A stretch of 64,000 nt of DNA from positions 62,001 through 126,000 of the forward strand of contig JARKRC010000027.1 in assembly GCA_029974595.1 (NCBI GenBank), written 5' to 3'. The position numbers and the translations under genes are program-made. The notes beneath the pieces are model-generated. The model saw only the letters and a list, made by a program, of their open reading frames with translations. It was not told where the DNA came from and did not search any database. This DNA is from Ereboglobus sp. Its GTDB lineage: Bacteria; Verrucomicrobiota; Verrucomicrobiia; Opitutales; Opitutaceae. The first letter of the stretch is position 1. Each line of letters begins with the position of its first letter. Below, one piece after another: positions 8,447 through 24,294 of the stretch.

Positions 8447-9163
8447 TTATGGAAAACGGATGGCGGGGACTTCGGCGGGCGCGGCGGGTTGGGCGCTTAC
8501 GGAGGTGTTGGTGTTGATGGCGAGGCGTTCGCTCTGATAGGCGGCTTTCTCGGCCCAAATGGAAGCGGGGGCAATTGCGCTGACTTGCGCGTAGAGTTGG
8601 GCGGCCTCGGCTGTCTGGCCGGCTGCGGCCATCAGGGTGGCGAGGTGATAGGTGGCTTCGCCGCGGACAGCGGCGGCCTGAGTGACATCGCCGGAGATTT
8701 GTTTGAGGCGGTTCTGGCCTTCGGCGACCTGGCCGCCAAGGGCTTTGGATATAGCGGCGCCGATGAGCGCGCGTCCGTGAAAGGGCGCGGTTTTGGTGGC
8801 GGCGGCCTTGTCGTAGGCGGCGGCGGCTTCAGCGTAGTTTTTTGCCTGATACGCTTCGTCGGCGATGCGGAGTTCGGCGGCAGCGGCGAGAACGTGGCCG
8901 GGATTTGCGGCAATGAAGGCGCGAAGTTTTTCGGGCGTGTTGGCCGCGGCATATTCGATGCCGACCTGATCCTGCCCGGATTTCCGCATGTTACGGTAAA
9001 TGCCGGCGACGGCAACGACGAGGATCACGGCGAGGCAGGCGATGTAGATCGTTTTCTCATTCTTGAGCCAGAAGCTCTTGAGTTGTTCGTCGGAAGTGGG
9101 CGGACGCGGTGTTTCGTCAGCGGGTTTTTTCGGGTCGTGTGCGTGCGGAGGGTGGTTCGACAT
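8447..9163 (-). CDS. Membrane-anchored tetratricopeptide-like protein
   Basis: A 238-residue protein. The first 34 residues are Pro/His-rich and cytoplasmic, then one transmembrane helix covers about residues 38-57 (IYIACLAVILVVAVAGIY). The rest is alanine-rich helical hairpins of TPR type, including ELRIADEAYQAKNYAEAAAAYDKA and a second set near ATYHLATLMAAAGQTAEAAQLY. The layout resembles YfgM-like periplasmic TPR proteins that work with the Sec translocon, but that assignment is inference. It is the last gene after rpoC and has its own terminator. Confidence 0.75.
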   Translation of the reverse strand: MSNHPPHAHDPKKPADETPRPPTSDEQLKSFWLKNEKTIYIACLAVILVVAVAGIYRNMRKSGQDQVGIEYAAANTPEKLRAFIAANPGHVLAAAAELRIADEAYQAKNYAEAAAAYDKAAATKTAPFHGRALIGAAISKALGGQVAEGQNRLKQISGDVTQAAAVRGEATYHLATLMAAAGQTAEAAQLYAQVSAIAPASIWAEKAAYQSERLAINTNTSVSAQPAAPAEVPAIRFP

Positions 9164-9270
9164 GTCGGAAAATCAGATGGGCGCTGTGGTGGTGGGAAAG
9201 AGGAGAAAGAGAACAAATGCCGTGGCGGGTGTAAAGGGAGGAAAGCGGAAAGCAATGGAGGACGGAGCAT

Positions 9271-9307
9271 CCCAAAAAACGCCGCCCGCGCAAACACGGG
9301 CGGCGTT
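9271..9307 (-). terminator. Intrinsic terminator after rpoC
   Basis: Perfect arms AACGCCGCCC (9278-9287) and GGGCGGCGTT (9298-9307). Read on the minus strand the stem is followed by TTTTTT. It ends the ribosomal protein and RNA polymerase transcript, 27 bases after the rpoC stop. Confidence 0.85.
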
Positions 9308-9333
9308 GAAGGTGGCGTGCGGCGTTCGCGGCG

Positions 9334-13497
<4,164 letters not shown>

Positions 13498-13534
13498 GTG
13501 GTATGTTTTTTGAAAAGGTTGCGGTGATTTGTCT

Positions 13535-13568
13535 TCGATTTAAGTCGATATAAATTGACTTAAATCGA
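13535..13568. repeat. 12-bp perfect inverted repeat between rpoB and rpoC
   Basis: Arms TCGATTTAAGTC (13535-13546) and GACTTAAATCGA (13557-13568) with a 10-base AT-rich loop. The same 12-bp arms make another hairpin between rplJ and rplL (18107-18138). No T-run follows, so it is not a canonical terminator. An RNase processing site or protein-binding site is possible. Confidence 0.8.
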
Positions 13569-13574
13569 TGGAGA

Positions 13575-17366
<3,792 letters not shown>

Positions 17367-17510
17367 GGTTTTTCCCGGTTGGATGTGTGTAGAGACGACG
17401 AAACAGCGCCGTGTGCAAAGGGCGCTCTATTTAGCTGGTCTGGAGACGCGCGTCGGTGGCGGCAGAGACGGCAGCAGGCACTGATGAATAACGGTTTTGA
17501 GAAAAGGCAA

Positions 17511-17542
17511 AGCACAGGCCGCTTTTAGGGTCGGCCTGTGCT
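17511..17542 (-). terminator. Hairpin between rplL and rpoB, probable attenuator
   Basis: Perfect 11-bp arms AGCACAGGCCG (17511-17521) and CGGCCTGTGCT (17532-17542). On the minus strand it is followed by TTTGCCTTTTC, a broken T-run, consistent with partial termination. Its position between rplL and rpoB matches the known attenuator that lowers rpoBC expression relative to ribosomal proteins in E. coli. Confidence 0.65.
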
Positions 17543-17581
17543 GAAAAAACGGAAATGTGCTTCCAGTTGCGAACCAAGTTC

Positions 17582-17959
17582 TTACTTGAGCTCGACTTTG
17601 GCGCCGGCGGCTTCGAGCTTTTTCTTGATCTCTTCGGCTTCGGCTTTGGGAGCGTTTTCCTTGACGGGCTTCGGAGCGCCTTCGACGAGGTCTTTGGCTT
17701 CCTTGAGGCCGAGTCCGGTGATGGCGCGCACTTCCTTGATGACGCCAATCTTGTTCGCGCCGGCTTCTTTAAGGACGACGGTGAACTCGGTCTGGGCCTC
17801 GGCAGCGGGGGCTGCGGCGCCAGGAGCGGCGGCAACCGCGACGGCGGCGGCGGCGGAAACGCCCCACTTGGCTTCGAGGTCCTTGACGAGGGCGGCGAGT
17901 TCGATAACGGGCTGCGCGGACAGCCATTCGATGACTTGATCTTTGGTGATGTTGCTCAT
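17582..17959 (-). CDS. rplL: 50S ribosomal protein L7/L12
   Basis: A 125-residue acidic, alanine-rich protein with the two-part L7/L12 layout. The N-terminal dimerisation and L10-binding segment is [20 protein letters not shown]. An Ala/Pro hinge follows at about residues 40-55. The C-terminal factor-binding domain contains [28 protein letters not shown]. It recruits translation factors to the ribosome stalk. Confidence 0.97.
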   Translation of the reverse strand: MSNITKDQVIEWLSAQPVIELAALVKDLEAKWGVSAAAAVAVAAAPGAAAPAAEAQTEFTVVLKEAGANKIGVIKEVRAITGLGLKEAKDLVEGAPKPVKENAPKAEAEEIKKKLEAAGAKVELK

Positions 17960-18106
17960 GTGTATCTCCTGGAGCGGCTAGCGGTTTCGAAAGTTGGTGA
18001 AACGCGTTTAAGAGACGTATCCCCTAGCCTAGCTCCTGTTGATTGTGGTCTTTTCGGCGGTGAAGCCGGAAATGGTTTTGGTTGGTCGGTTGGTGGTTTG
18101 GTGAAC

Positions 18107-18138
18107 CGACTTAAATCGATGTGTGTCGATTTAAGTCG
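18107..18138. repeat. 13-bp perfect inverted repeat between rplJ and rplL
   Basis: Arms CGACTTAAATCGA (18107-18119) and TCGATTTAAGTCG (18126-18138) with loop TGTGTG. It lies 13 bases beyond the rplJ stop codon. Twelve bases of each arm are identical to the rpoB-rpoC hairpin. Confidence 0.8.
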
Positions 18139-18151
18139 ATGTGATGGAAGC

Positions 18152-18661
18152 TCAGGCGGCGGGCGCGGCGGCGGCTTCGGGTTGTTCCTTTTTGACCTTG
18201 GCGTCGAGGACGCGGACAAAGGCGGCGGCGTTGCTGGTGAGCAGGCTGAGGAACGAGCTGCGGAGCTCGTTGAGCGAGGGCAGGTCGGCGATTTGCGAGA
18301 GGAAGTCGGCTGTGACGACTTTCTTTTCCATCACGCCCACCTTGATCTCGAGTTTCTGCTTTTCCTTGAAGAAGGCTTTGATGATTTTGGCAACGGCTGC
18401 CGGGTTTTGGCCGCCAACGAGGATCGCAGTGGGGCCGGCATAGGCGCCGGCTTCGAACTCGGGCAGGCCGAGTGCCTTGGCGGCGACTTTGAGCGAGCTG
18501 TTTTTGACAACGTGAAACTCGGCGTTTTCGGCCTTGAGTTTCGCGCGGAGCTCGGCGACGTCGGCAACGGTGACCTTGGTGTAGTTGGCGAGGATGACGT
18601 AGTCGGACTTCTTAAGGTGCGACTCGACCTCGGAGATAAGATATTGTTTTTCGGCTCTCAT
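18152..18661 (-). CDS. rplJ: 50S ribosomal protein L10
   Basis: A 169-residue protein that anchors L7/L12 dimers to 23S rRNA. Recognisable segments are DYVILANYTKVTVADVAELRAKL, AYAGPTAILVGGQNPAAVAKII, and the C-terminal L12-binding helix rich in alanine. It begins 18 bases after the rplA stop, so the two are probably co-transcribed. L10 normally represses its own mRNA, but no leader structure is evident in this short spacer. Confidence 0.96.
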   Translation of the reverse strand: MRAEKQYLISEVESHLKKSDYVILANYTKVTVADVAELRAKLKAENAEFHVVKNSSLKVAAKALGLPEFEAGAYAGPTAILVGGQNPAAVAKIIKAFFKEKQKLEIKVGVMEKKVVTADFLSQIADLPSLNELRSSFLSLLTSNAAAFVRVLDAKVKKEQPEAAAAPAA

Positions 18662-18679
18662 TGTGGGTCAGGGCTCCTT

Positions 18680-19375
18680 TTAGTATTTGTTGTATTCAGT
18701 GGAGGCGAGACGGATGCCGGGGCTCATCGAGGACGAGATGGCAACGGTTTTGATATAGTGGCCCTTGAAGGAGGCGGGCTTGGCCTTGCCGATGGCTTCG
18801 ATCACGGCCTGGGCGTTTTCGACAATCTGGGCGGGCGTGAAGGAGCGTTTGCCAATGCCGACGCCAATGTTGCAGGTCTTGTCCATCTTGAACTCGACGC
18901 GGCCAGCCTTGACGGCCTTGATGCCGGCGACGATATCGTCGGTTACGGTGCCGCTCTTCGGGTTGGGCATGAGGCCCTTGGGACCGAGGACGCGCGCGAG
19001 CGTGCGGACTTTCTTCATGGCTTCGGTCGTGGCGATGGCGACGTCGAAGTCGAGCCAGCCTTCATTGACCTTGGCCATCATGTCGTCGAGACCGGCATGG
19101 TCGGCGCCGGCGGCCTTGGCGGCGTCGGGCGAGTCGGTGAAGACGAGCACGCGGACTTTTTTGCCGGAGCCGTTCGGGAGCGGCGTGGTGCCGCGGACCA
19201 TCTGGTCGCCTTGCGACGGGTCAACGCCGAGGCGAAGGGAAAGTTCGACGGTTTCGTCGAATTTTGTTTTCGGGAACTTGGCGAGGATATCAACGGCCTC
19301 GGCCAACGTGTACCCTTTTGTAAGGTCAGCGACTTTTTGGGCGCTGCGGTAGCGTTTGCTTTGTTTTACTGGCAT
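18680..19375 (-). CDS. rplA: 50S ribosomal protein L1
   Basis: A 231-residue protein with the L1 signature IATTEAMKKVRTLARVLGPKGLMPNPKSGTV and the start MPVKQSKRYRSA. L1 forms the stalk near the E site and is a translational repressor of its operon in other bacteria. Its length is standard. It follows rplK across a 202-base spacer. Confidence 0.96.
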   Translation of the reverse strand: MPVKQSKRYRSAQKVADLTKGYTLAEAVDILAKFPKTKFDETVELSLRLGVDPSQGDQMVRGTTPLPNGSGKKVRVLVFTDSPDAAKAAGADHAGLDDMMAKVNEGWLDFDVAIATTEAMKKVRTLARVLGPKGLMPNPKSGTVTDDIVAGIKAVKAGRVEFKMDKTCNIGVGIGKRSFTPAQIVENAQAVIEAIGKAKPASFKGHYIKTVAISSSMSPGIRLASTEYNKY

Positions 19376-19435
19376 TTTTTACTCCTTGCGGTGCTGGCGA
19401 ATTCTTTGGGAACTCTCCCGCGGTTAGATGAAAAG

Positions 19436-19564
19436 TATGAATTAAGATTTAAGATTAAGAAGTGAGGCTCCGGCAACTCGGTTGGTTTTGGAATTATGAA
19501 AACGTGTTCGTCTGCGTAGGCTTGGCTGTTCGTTTTCTTAATTCTTAATTCTTCCTTCTTAATT
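19436..19564. repeat. A/T-patterned inverted repeat between rplK and rplA
   Basis: Left block 19436-19462 is built of ATTAAGA-type units and right block 19537-19564 of the complementary TTCTTAA-type units, with about 75 bases between. The two can pair imperfectly in RNA. Blocks of this kind recur elsewhere in the window. Confidence 0.55.
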
Positions 19565-19577
19565 GGGTCATCGACTT

Positions 19578-20003
19578 TTAGTCGATGACCTCCACGCCCA
19601 TGTTGCGGGCGGTGCCTTCGAGGGTGCGGACACCGGCTTCGACGGTTCCGGCGTTCATGTCCTTCTGCTTGATCTTCCAGATTTCGGCGAGTTGCTTGCG
19701 CGTGACTTTGCCGACTTTGTCCTGGTTGGGCTTGGCGGAGCCGCTGGCGATGTTGGCGACTTTTTTGATGAGGACGGAGGCCGGGGGCGACTTGAGGATG
19801 AAGGTGAAGCTCTTGTCGCTGTAAACGGTGATGACCACGGGAAGGATCATGCCGTTTTGGTCCTTGGTGCGGGCGTTGAATTCCTTGCAGAACGCCATGA
19901 TGTTGACGCCTTGGGCGCCGAGCGCGGGACCGACGGGAGGAGCCGGGTTAGCGGCGCCGGCGGGGAGTTGGAGGCGGATGTAGCCTTGGATTTTCTTAGC
20001 CAT
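19578..20003 (-). CDS. rplK: 50S ribosomal protein L11
   Basis: A 141-residue protein beginning [36 protein letters not shown], the typical L11 N-terminal domain. The C-terminal RNA-binding domain includes [19 protein letters not shown] and ends in [17 protein letters not shown]. It binds the GTPase-associated centre of 23S rRNA. Confidence 0.97.
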   Translation of the reverse strand: MAKKIQGYIRLQLPAGAANPAPPVGPALGAQGVNIMAFCKEFNARTKDQNGMILPVVITVYSDKSFTFILKSPPASVLIKKVANIASGSAKPNQDKVGKVTRKQLAEIWKIKQKDMNAGTVEAGVRTLEGTARNMGVEVID

Positions 20004-20132
20004 GTTGAACGGTGATTTTGATTTGGTTTCGTGTTGCTTGATTTGTCGGATTTTCGCCGCGGCTTAGAGGCGGGCGTTGGGAAAAACCTAAATCAATATC
20101 GTTGGTGAGAAGATGGTGGTTGGCAGTTTGGT

Positions 20133-20717
20133 TCAGCTTTCGGCCGCGCGTTGCACCTGCCAGTATTCCAATTCGACGGGCGTGAAACGTCCGAAGATCG
20201 AAACGGAGATCTTGAGTTTGCCGCGCGCGGGATCGATTTCGTCGATGCGTCCGGTGAGGTTCGTGAAAGCGCCGTCGGTGACTTTTACTTCCTCGCCGAT
20301 TTCGTAGGAGACTTTCGGCACTTCCTTGCCGCTGGCGGCTTCGATGCGGGCGCGGATTTCGTCGATTTCAGCCTGGCGGAGCGCGGAGGGCTTGTCGCCG
20401 CCCACAAAGCCGATGACGCCGGCGACTTCCTTGACGAAATACCAGGGTTTGTTGATCAGCTTGTGCTCCTCGTCATAGAGGCGCATGTGGATGAAGACGT
20501 AGCCCGGGTAAAGCTTGCGGTTGATCGTGCGCTTCTTGTTGTTCTTGACCTCGGAAACAACTTCCATGGGCAGCAGCACTTCAAAGATAAAGTCATCGAG
20601 TTCCTCCTGTTTCTTGAACTTCTCGATGTAGACTTTGACCTTGTTCTCCTGTCCGGAGAGGGTGTGCAGGGCGAACCATTGTGCGCCTGCGGGTGCGTTG
20701 GTGGGAGCGGAAGACAT
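20133..20717 (-). CDS. nusG: Transcription termination/antitermination factor NusG
   Basis: A 194-residue protein. The start at 20717 (MSSAPTNAPAGAQWFALHTLSG) is chosen because the NusG N-terminal domain starts just after it; the frame is open further upstream but runs into secE. The NGN domain contains KLYPGYVFIHMRLYDE and VKEVAGVIGFVGG. The C-terminal KOW domain has VKVTDGAFTNLTGRIDEIDPARGKLKISVSIFGRFTPVELE. It binds RNA polymerase and couples transcription to Rho or the ribosome. Confidence 0.96.
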   Translation of the reverse strand: MSSAPTNAPAGAQWFALHTLSGQENKVKVYIEKFKKQEELDDFIFEVLLPMEVVSEVKNNKKRTINRKLYPGYVFIHMRLYDEEHKLINKPWYFVKEVAGVIGFVGGDKPSALRQAEIDEIRARIEAASGKEVPKVSYEIGEEVKVTDGAFTNLTGRIDEIDPARGKLKISVSIFGRFTPVELEYWQVQRAAES

Positions 20718-20760
20718 GTGCTGTGCGTGGGCGGCTCGTATCGTTGGCGCGCAGGATGAA

Positions 20761-20976
20761 TCAGCCCGCGCCTCCGCTGACCAGCTTGGTGAAGAGGGCG
20801 ACGACTTGGTAAAGGGAGAAGTCGCTGATGCTCGTGAACAGACCGAGGAGGAGCGAAGCAAAGATGACGACGCCGGTGGACTGGATGAGCTCCGCGCGTG
20901 TGGGCCAGGTGCACTTTTTCAGCTCATCGACCATTTCGATGACAAAGATGCGGACGCTGCTAAAGGGATTCTTCAT
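20761..20976 (-). CDS. secE: Preprotein translocase subunit SecE
   Basis: A 71-residue single-span SecE. The conserved amphipathic segment VDELKKCTWPTRAELIQST precedes one transmembrane helix at about residues 35-53. This is the short form found in most bacteria outside the enterics. It stabilises SecY in the inner membrane. It sits 43 bases before nusG, the usual secE-nusG pairing. Confidence 0.95.
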   Translation of the reverse strand: MKNPFSSVRIFVIEMVDELKKCTWPTRAELIQSTGVVIFASLLLGLFTSISDFSLYQVVALFTKLVSGGAG

Positions 20977-20982
20977 TTTGGA

Positions 20983-21124
20983 AGGCCTGAAAACCTGAAA
21001 ACTTGAAGGCTGAAACCGACCCCTTCCGGGAGTCGTGTTTTTCGCGTTCGAATTGTCAGATTTTCGGTGGTCTGTTTTTGGTTGCTTTTCTTTTCAGCCT
21101 TCAGGTTTCCAGACCTTCAGGCCT
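20983..21124. repeat. Imperfect long inverted repeat between tRNA-Trp and secE
   Basis: Left arm 20983-21014 begins GGCCTGAAAACCTGAAAACT and right arm 21089-21124 is nearly its complement, ending CCTTCAGGCCT. Both are built of short CTGAA-type units. The loop is about 75 bases. Confidence 0.65.
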
Positions 21125-21136
21125 TTATTTTTAAGG

Positions 21137-21212
21137 TGGCAGGCGCGGAGGGACTCGAACCCCCAACCGACGGTTTTGGAGACCGCTACTCTACCAATTG
21201 AGCTACACGCCT
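21137..21212 (-). tRNA. tRNA-Trp (anticodon CCA)
   Basis: On the minus strand the acceptor AGGCGTG pairs with CGCGCCT. The anticodon stem GCGGT/ACCGT encloses CTCCAAA, giving anticodon CCA. The T-arm is GGGGGTTCGAGTCCCTCC, and CCA is encoded. Its place between tuf and secE is widely conserved. Confidence 0.95.
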
Positions 21213-21296
21213 GTGATAAATTGTTTTTTAGACGACACAGCCGAGGCCCATTTCATTGAGCCTCGGCAGGTTGTTTGATCTATTTGCAACGATCGA

Positions 21297-22487
21297 TTAC
21301 TCGGTGATTTCGGTAATACGACCGGCGCCGATGGTGCGACCGCCTTCGCGGATGGCGAAGCGCTGGAGCTTCTCCATGGCGATGGGGGCGATGAGTTCGA
21401 TGTCCACGCTGATGTTGTCACCCGGCATGATCATCTCGACGCCTTTCGGGAGATTCACAACGCCGGTCACGTCCGTCGTGCGGAAGTAAAACTGCGGGCG
21501 GTAGCCGTTGAAGAACGGAGTGTGGCGGCCGCCTTCTTCCTTGGACAAGCAGTAGATTTCGGCCTTGGCCTTCTTGTGCGGAGTGATCGAGCCGGGCTTG
21601 GCGAGGACCTGGCCGCGCTCGATACCGTCTTTTTCAATGCCGCGGAGGAGGATGCCGACGTTGTCACCGGCCTGGCCGCTGTCGAGGAGTTTGCGGAACA
21701 TTTCGATGCCGGTGACGACGGAGGTCGTGGTGTCGCGGAGGCCGACGATTTCGACGTTCTCGTTGAGCTTGACGACGCCGCGTTCGATACGGCCGGTGGC
21801 GACGGTGCCGCGGCCGGTGATCGAGAAGACGTCTTCCACGGACATGAGGAAGGGCTTGTCGGTTTCGCGGACGGGTTCCGGAATATCGGTGTCGATGGCG
21901 TTCATGAGGTCGCCGATGGCTTTTTCGCCTTCGGGCTTGCCTTCGAGGGCGGCCGTGGCGGAACCGTGAACGATCGTGGTGGTGTCACCGGGGAATTGAT
22001 ACTTGGTGAGGAGCTCACGGATCTCCATGTCGACGAGGTCGAGGAGTTCCTTGTCGTCGATGAGGTCAACCTTGTTGAGGAAGACGACGATCTTCGGCAC
22101 GCCGACCTGGCGGGCGAGGAGGATGTGCTCGCGGGTCTGGGGCATCGGGCCGTCAGCCGCGGAGACGACGAGGATCGCGCCGTCCATCTGGGCGGCGCCG
22201 GTGATCATGTTCTTGACGAAGTCGGCGTGGCCCGGACAGTCAACGTGGGCGTAGTGGCGTTTTTCGGTTTCGTATTCGACGTGGGAAACGGCAATGGTGA
22301 CGATCTTGGAGGCGTCACGGACGGTGCCGCCCTTGGCGATGTCGGCGTAGGACTTGACCTCCGCGAGACCTTTGCGAGCTTGGACAGCGAGGATCGCGGT
22401 CGTCAGCGTAGTTTTGCCGTGGTCAACGTGACCGATGGTGCCGACGTTAACGTGCGGCTTTGTGCGTTCGAATGTACCTTTAGCCAT
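21297..22487 (-). CDS. tuf: Elongation factor Tu
   Basis: A 396-residue EF-Tu that brings aminoacyl-tRNA to the ribosome. GTP-binding motifs are GHVDHGKT (residues 19-26), DCPGHADF, and NKVDL. The switch I region reads [21 protein letters not shown], with RDAS and VTIAVS where most bacterial EF-Tu has a RGITI-like segment. The C-terminal domains include [10 protein letters not shown] and the ending [14 protein letters not shown]. It lies between tRNA-Thr and tRNA-Trp, as in many bacteria. Confidence 0.98.
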   Translation of the reverse strand: MAKGTFERTKPHVNVGTIGHVDHGKTTLTTAILAVQARKGLAEVKSYADIAKGGTVRDASKIVTIAVSHVEYETEKRHYAHVDCPGHADFVKNMITGAAQMDGAILVVSAADGPMPQTREHILLARQVGVPKIVVFLNKVDLIDDKELLDLVDMEIRELLTKYQFPGDTTTIVHGSATAALEGKPEGEKAIGDLMNAIDTDIPEPVRETDKPFLMSVEDVFSITGRGTVATGRIERGVVKLNENVEIVGLRDTTTSVVTGIEMFRKLLDSGQAGDNVGILLRGIEKDGIERGQVLAKPGSITPHKKAKAEIYCLSKEEGGRHTPFFNGYRPQFYFRTTDVTGVVNLPKGVEMIMPGDNISVDIELIAPIAMEKLQRFAIREGGRTIGAGRITEITE

Positions 22488-22577
22488 GATGTTTTTGAGA
22501 GAAGTTGTTGATGTTGGAGTTGGTTGTTTTTGACCTCTGGATTTGCGTCGGAGAAGTCACCGACGGACGCCTTCCAA

Positions 22578-22653
22578 TGGAGCCCAGAACCGGACTTGAA
22601 CCGGCGACCTCGTCCTTACCAAGGACGTGCTCTACCGACTGAGCTATCTGGGC
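22578..22653 (-). tRNA. tRNA-Thr (anticodon GGT)
   Basis: On the minus strand the acceptor starts GCCCAGA and closes with TCTGGGC. The D-arm is GCTCAGTCGGTAGAGC, the anticodon stem CGTCC/GGACG encloses TTGGTAA with anticodon GGT, and the T-loop is TTCAAGT. CCA is encoded. Confidence 0.95.
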
Positions 22654-22939
22654 GTACCAATAGAATGTGGTCAAAAAACGAGAAAAAGAGTGGAGAACGT
22701 GGTGACCCGGGTTGAGGTCGTCAACTGAAAATTTGTCTTTTCGTACAAACCGCCAGATTGCACCCCGGCAAGTCCGCCCGGATGCGCTGTGTTCTCCCAA
22801 GCGAGGGCGCGCAGGAAAGCAGGCGTTTGGGAAATGTCAACAGGAAGAGGGGCGTGAGCGACGGAGGGTTGGGTGGCACGGGCATCCAGCCCATAAGCGC
22901 TAACATATGATAGTAGGCCATGATGAGAGGGAGCGGGGG

Positions 22940-23117
22940 AGGGAGGAGCGGATGGACGGTCCGTTTGCCAGGAAGAAGCGAAGGCCGGGGGCCAGGCCCA
23001 GGCAGGCGAGGATGCAATCGCGCGCCTCGGCGCGCTTCGCCTCGACGCCCTCGCGCTCGCCCCCGGCGAATGGCGCGAACTCACGCCGGACGAGGGCGCG
23101 CGGGTGTTCGAAATGTG
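22940..23117 (+). pseudogene. Possible decayed coding remnant (C-terminal end)
   Basis: In the frame ending with TGA at 23115-23117 the translation reads AGEDAIARLGALRLDALALA and then PGEWRELTPDEGARVFEM. It has the codon bias and charge pattern of a genuine C-terminus. Upstream the frame turns into unlikely sequence and no start is apparent. The parent family is not recognised. Confidence 0.35.
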
Positions 23118-23145
23118 AGGATGCGGGTTTGGGGTGATTTGGAGT

Positions 23146-23162
23146 GCGGCGATCCTCGCCGC
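23146..23162. repeat. TCC-loop hairpin
   Basis: GCGGCGA, loop TCC, then TCGCCGC. A perfect 7-bp stem of the hairpin family described in the findings. Confidence 0.65.
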
Positions 23163-23247
23163 TTTCAAGACGCGGGCATGTGCTGAAGATTGTCGGCCAG
23201 CTTGTGGGTAAACTTCAGATCACGACGCAGAAGTGCGAATGCCTTTC

Positions 23248-23274
23248 GTAGCGCAGGCTGGAAGCCTGCGCTAC
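23248..23274. repeat. 12-bp hairpin, repeat family member
   Basis: Arms GTAGCGCAGGCT and AGCCTGCGCTAC around loop GGA (TCC on the other strand). The same arms occur at 63006-63059. Confidence 0.8.
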
Positions 23275-23703
23275 GGCGCTATCGCGATCTAGGGAGTGCC
23301 CGCAAGCCACTCGGTGCTCAATGGCTTCGGCGAGACGCCAAAGCCAACACGCGGGAGATGTCGCCGCCTTGAAAGCGCGGACATGGAAGCCGCGCGTCGG
23401 ATTTGAAGCACGCCAAAGGCGTGCCATTCGTCAGCCCAAGGTCGGGCGTCACAGAAACAGAAGTCTAAATAATTGCGGGAACAGCCAGAAATCCACGCAA
23501 AATCCGATGTTGCATCTTGCAGCGTAACGGGATGTGGTTTGGAAAAAACAAACCCTCCTCCCAAAAACCGACAAACAATGCTGCTTATCCAGCAACTCCT
23601 ATGAACAATAGAAAATCAACATATCTCGGAACCCTTTTCGGCCTTCCCAAATTCTAGATCATCATGTAGTAAGTAATAGCCTCCAGCATACCTTTTATAA
23701 TTT

Positions 23704-23982
23704 ATGGATAGAGGGTCGCAGAAAACAACACCTCAAAAATTTGCGAGTATCATAGTAGAATCACTATACGATGCGCTTTTTATTGGATTCCTTGTGAGCG
23801 GAGTTCGCGCATTGGGAATCGACAGCAAAGACAATCCAAGCCCTCCAACATTCGACCTCAATGTCTTGTGGGGGCCATTTTTGTTTGCGGCATTGATTGG
23901 ATTTATAGTAATATTAATTTTACGTGTTACAAAGGTGCTGAAAATATCCCTTTTAAATTTTATATTCAGACGGAAACCGTAG
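23704..23982 (+). CDS. Small two-helix membrane protein, unknown
   Basis: A 92-residue open frame starting ATG in AT-rich DNA. Two hydrophobic segments are seen at about residues 20-37 and 57-75 (GPFLFAALIGFIVILIL), with a basic C-terminus FRRKP. No family recognised. The composition is unlike the surrounding GC-rich genes, so horizontal origin or drift is possible. A terminator lies downstream at 24146. Confidence 0.5.
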   Translation: MDRGSQKTTPQKFASIIVESLYDALFIGFLVSGVRALGIDSKDNPSPPTFDLNVLWGPFLFAALIGFIVILILRVTKVLKISLLNFIFRRKP

Positions 23983-24145
23983 GGAAAGCCGTAGAGGGTC
24001 AGAAGTGAACCAACACAAGCCAACCATAGCAACTGATGTGCCAGCGAAAGAATAAACGCGATGAACAGCTTCTCGGCTACAACCCCTCATACTTTAAAAA
24101 CTTCTGAGTCAAAATTCGCCTACATCAAACTGAACACTCCAAAGG

Positions 24146-24178
24146 AAAGGCGACGCCCGAGGTCGCCTTTTGTCAATT
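24146..24178 (+). terminator. Intrinsic terminator
   Basis: Arms AAAGGCGAC (24146-24154) and GTCGCCTTT (24162-24170), followed on the plus strand by TGTCAATTTT. It probably ends the transcript of the small membrane protein at 23704. Confidence 0.6.
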
Positions 24179-24237
24179 TTAGCAGTTAGGCTCAGCTTCC
24201 TTTCGCGTTCATTCGCGGTTGAAAAACAGGCCGGAGA

Positions 24238-24256
24238 CACGGGCAGGATGCCCGTG
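24238..24256. repeat. TCC-loop hairpin downstream of the propeller-like gene
   Basis: CACGGGCA, loop GGA, TGCCCGTG. On the minus strand it reads with a TCC loop and lies 39 bases after the stop of the gene at 24295. Confidence 0.7.
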
Positions 24257-24294
24257 CCACCCGATCCGAAAACCACACGTGCCTCCCGGCTTCC

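Larger units (their letters stand above)
22654..23703. other. About 1 kb gene-poor, repeat-rich region
   Basis: No complete gene is supported. It contains a possible decayed coding fragment at about 22940-23117, TCC-loop hairpins at 23146-23162 and 23248-23274, and a block CTTGTGGGTAAACTTCAG (23201-23218) that recurs with one change at 63086-63103. The tRNA-Thr/tuf promoter must lie near its left end, but I cannot place it with confidence. Confidence 0.5.
23983..24294. other. 312-base intergenic region
   Basis: Holds a terminator at 24146-24178 and a TCC-loop hairpin at 24238-24256. A 42-codon ATG frame at 24061-24189 runs through the terminator stem and is not taken as a gene. Confidence 0.5.

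Noticed and set aside
22654-23703. Possible small RNA such as tmRNA, RNase P RNA or SRP RNA in the gene-poor region
   Set aside because: None of the conserved cores of these RNAs could be recognised.
24061-24189. A 42-codon ATG frame
   Set aside because: It runs through an intrinsic terminator stem and shows no family pattern.
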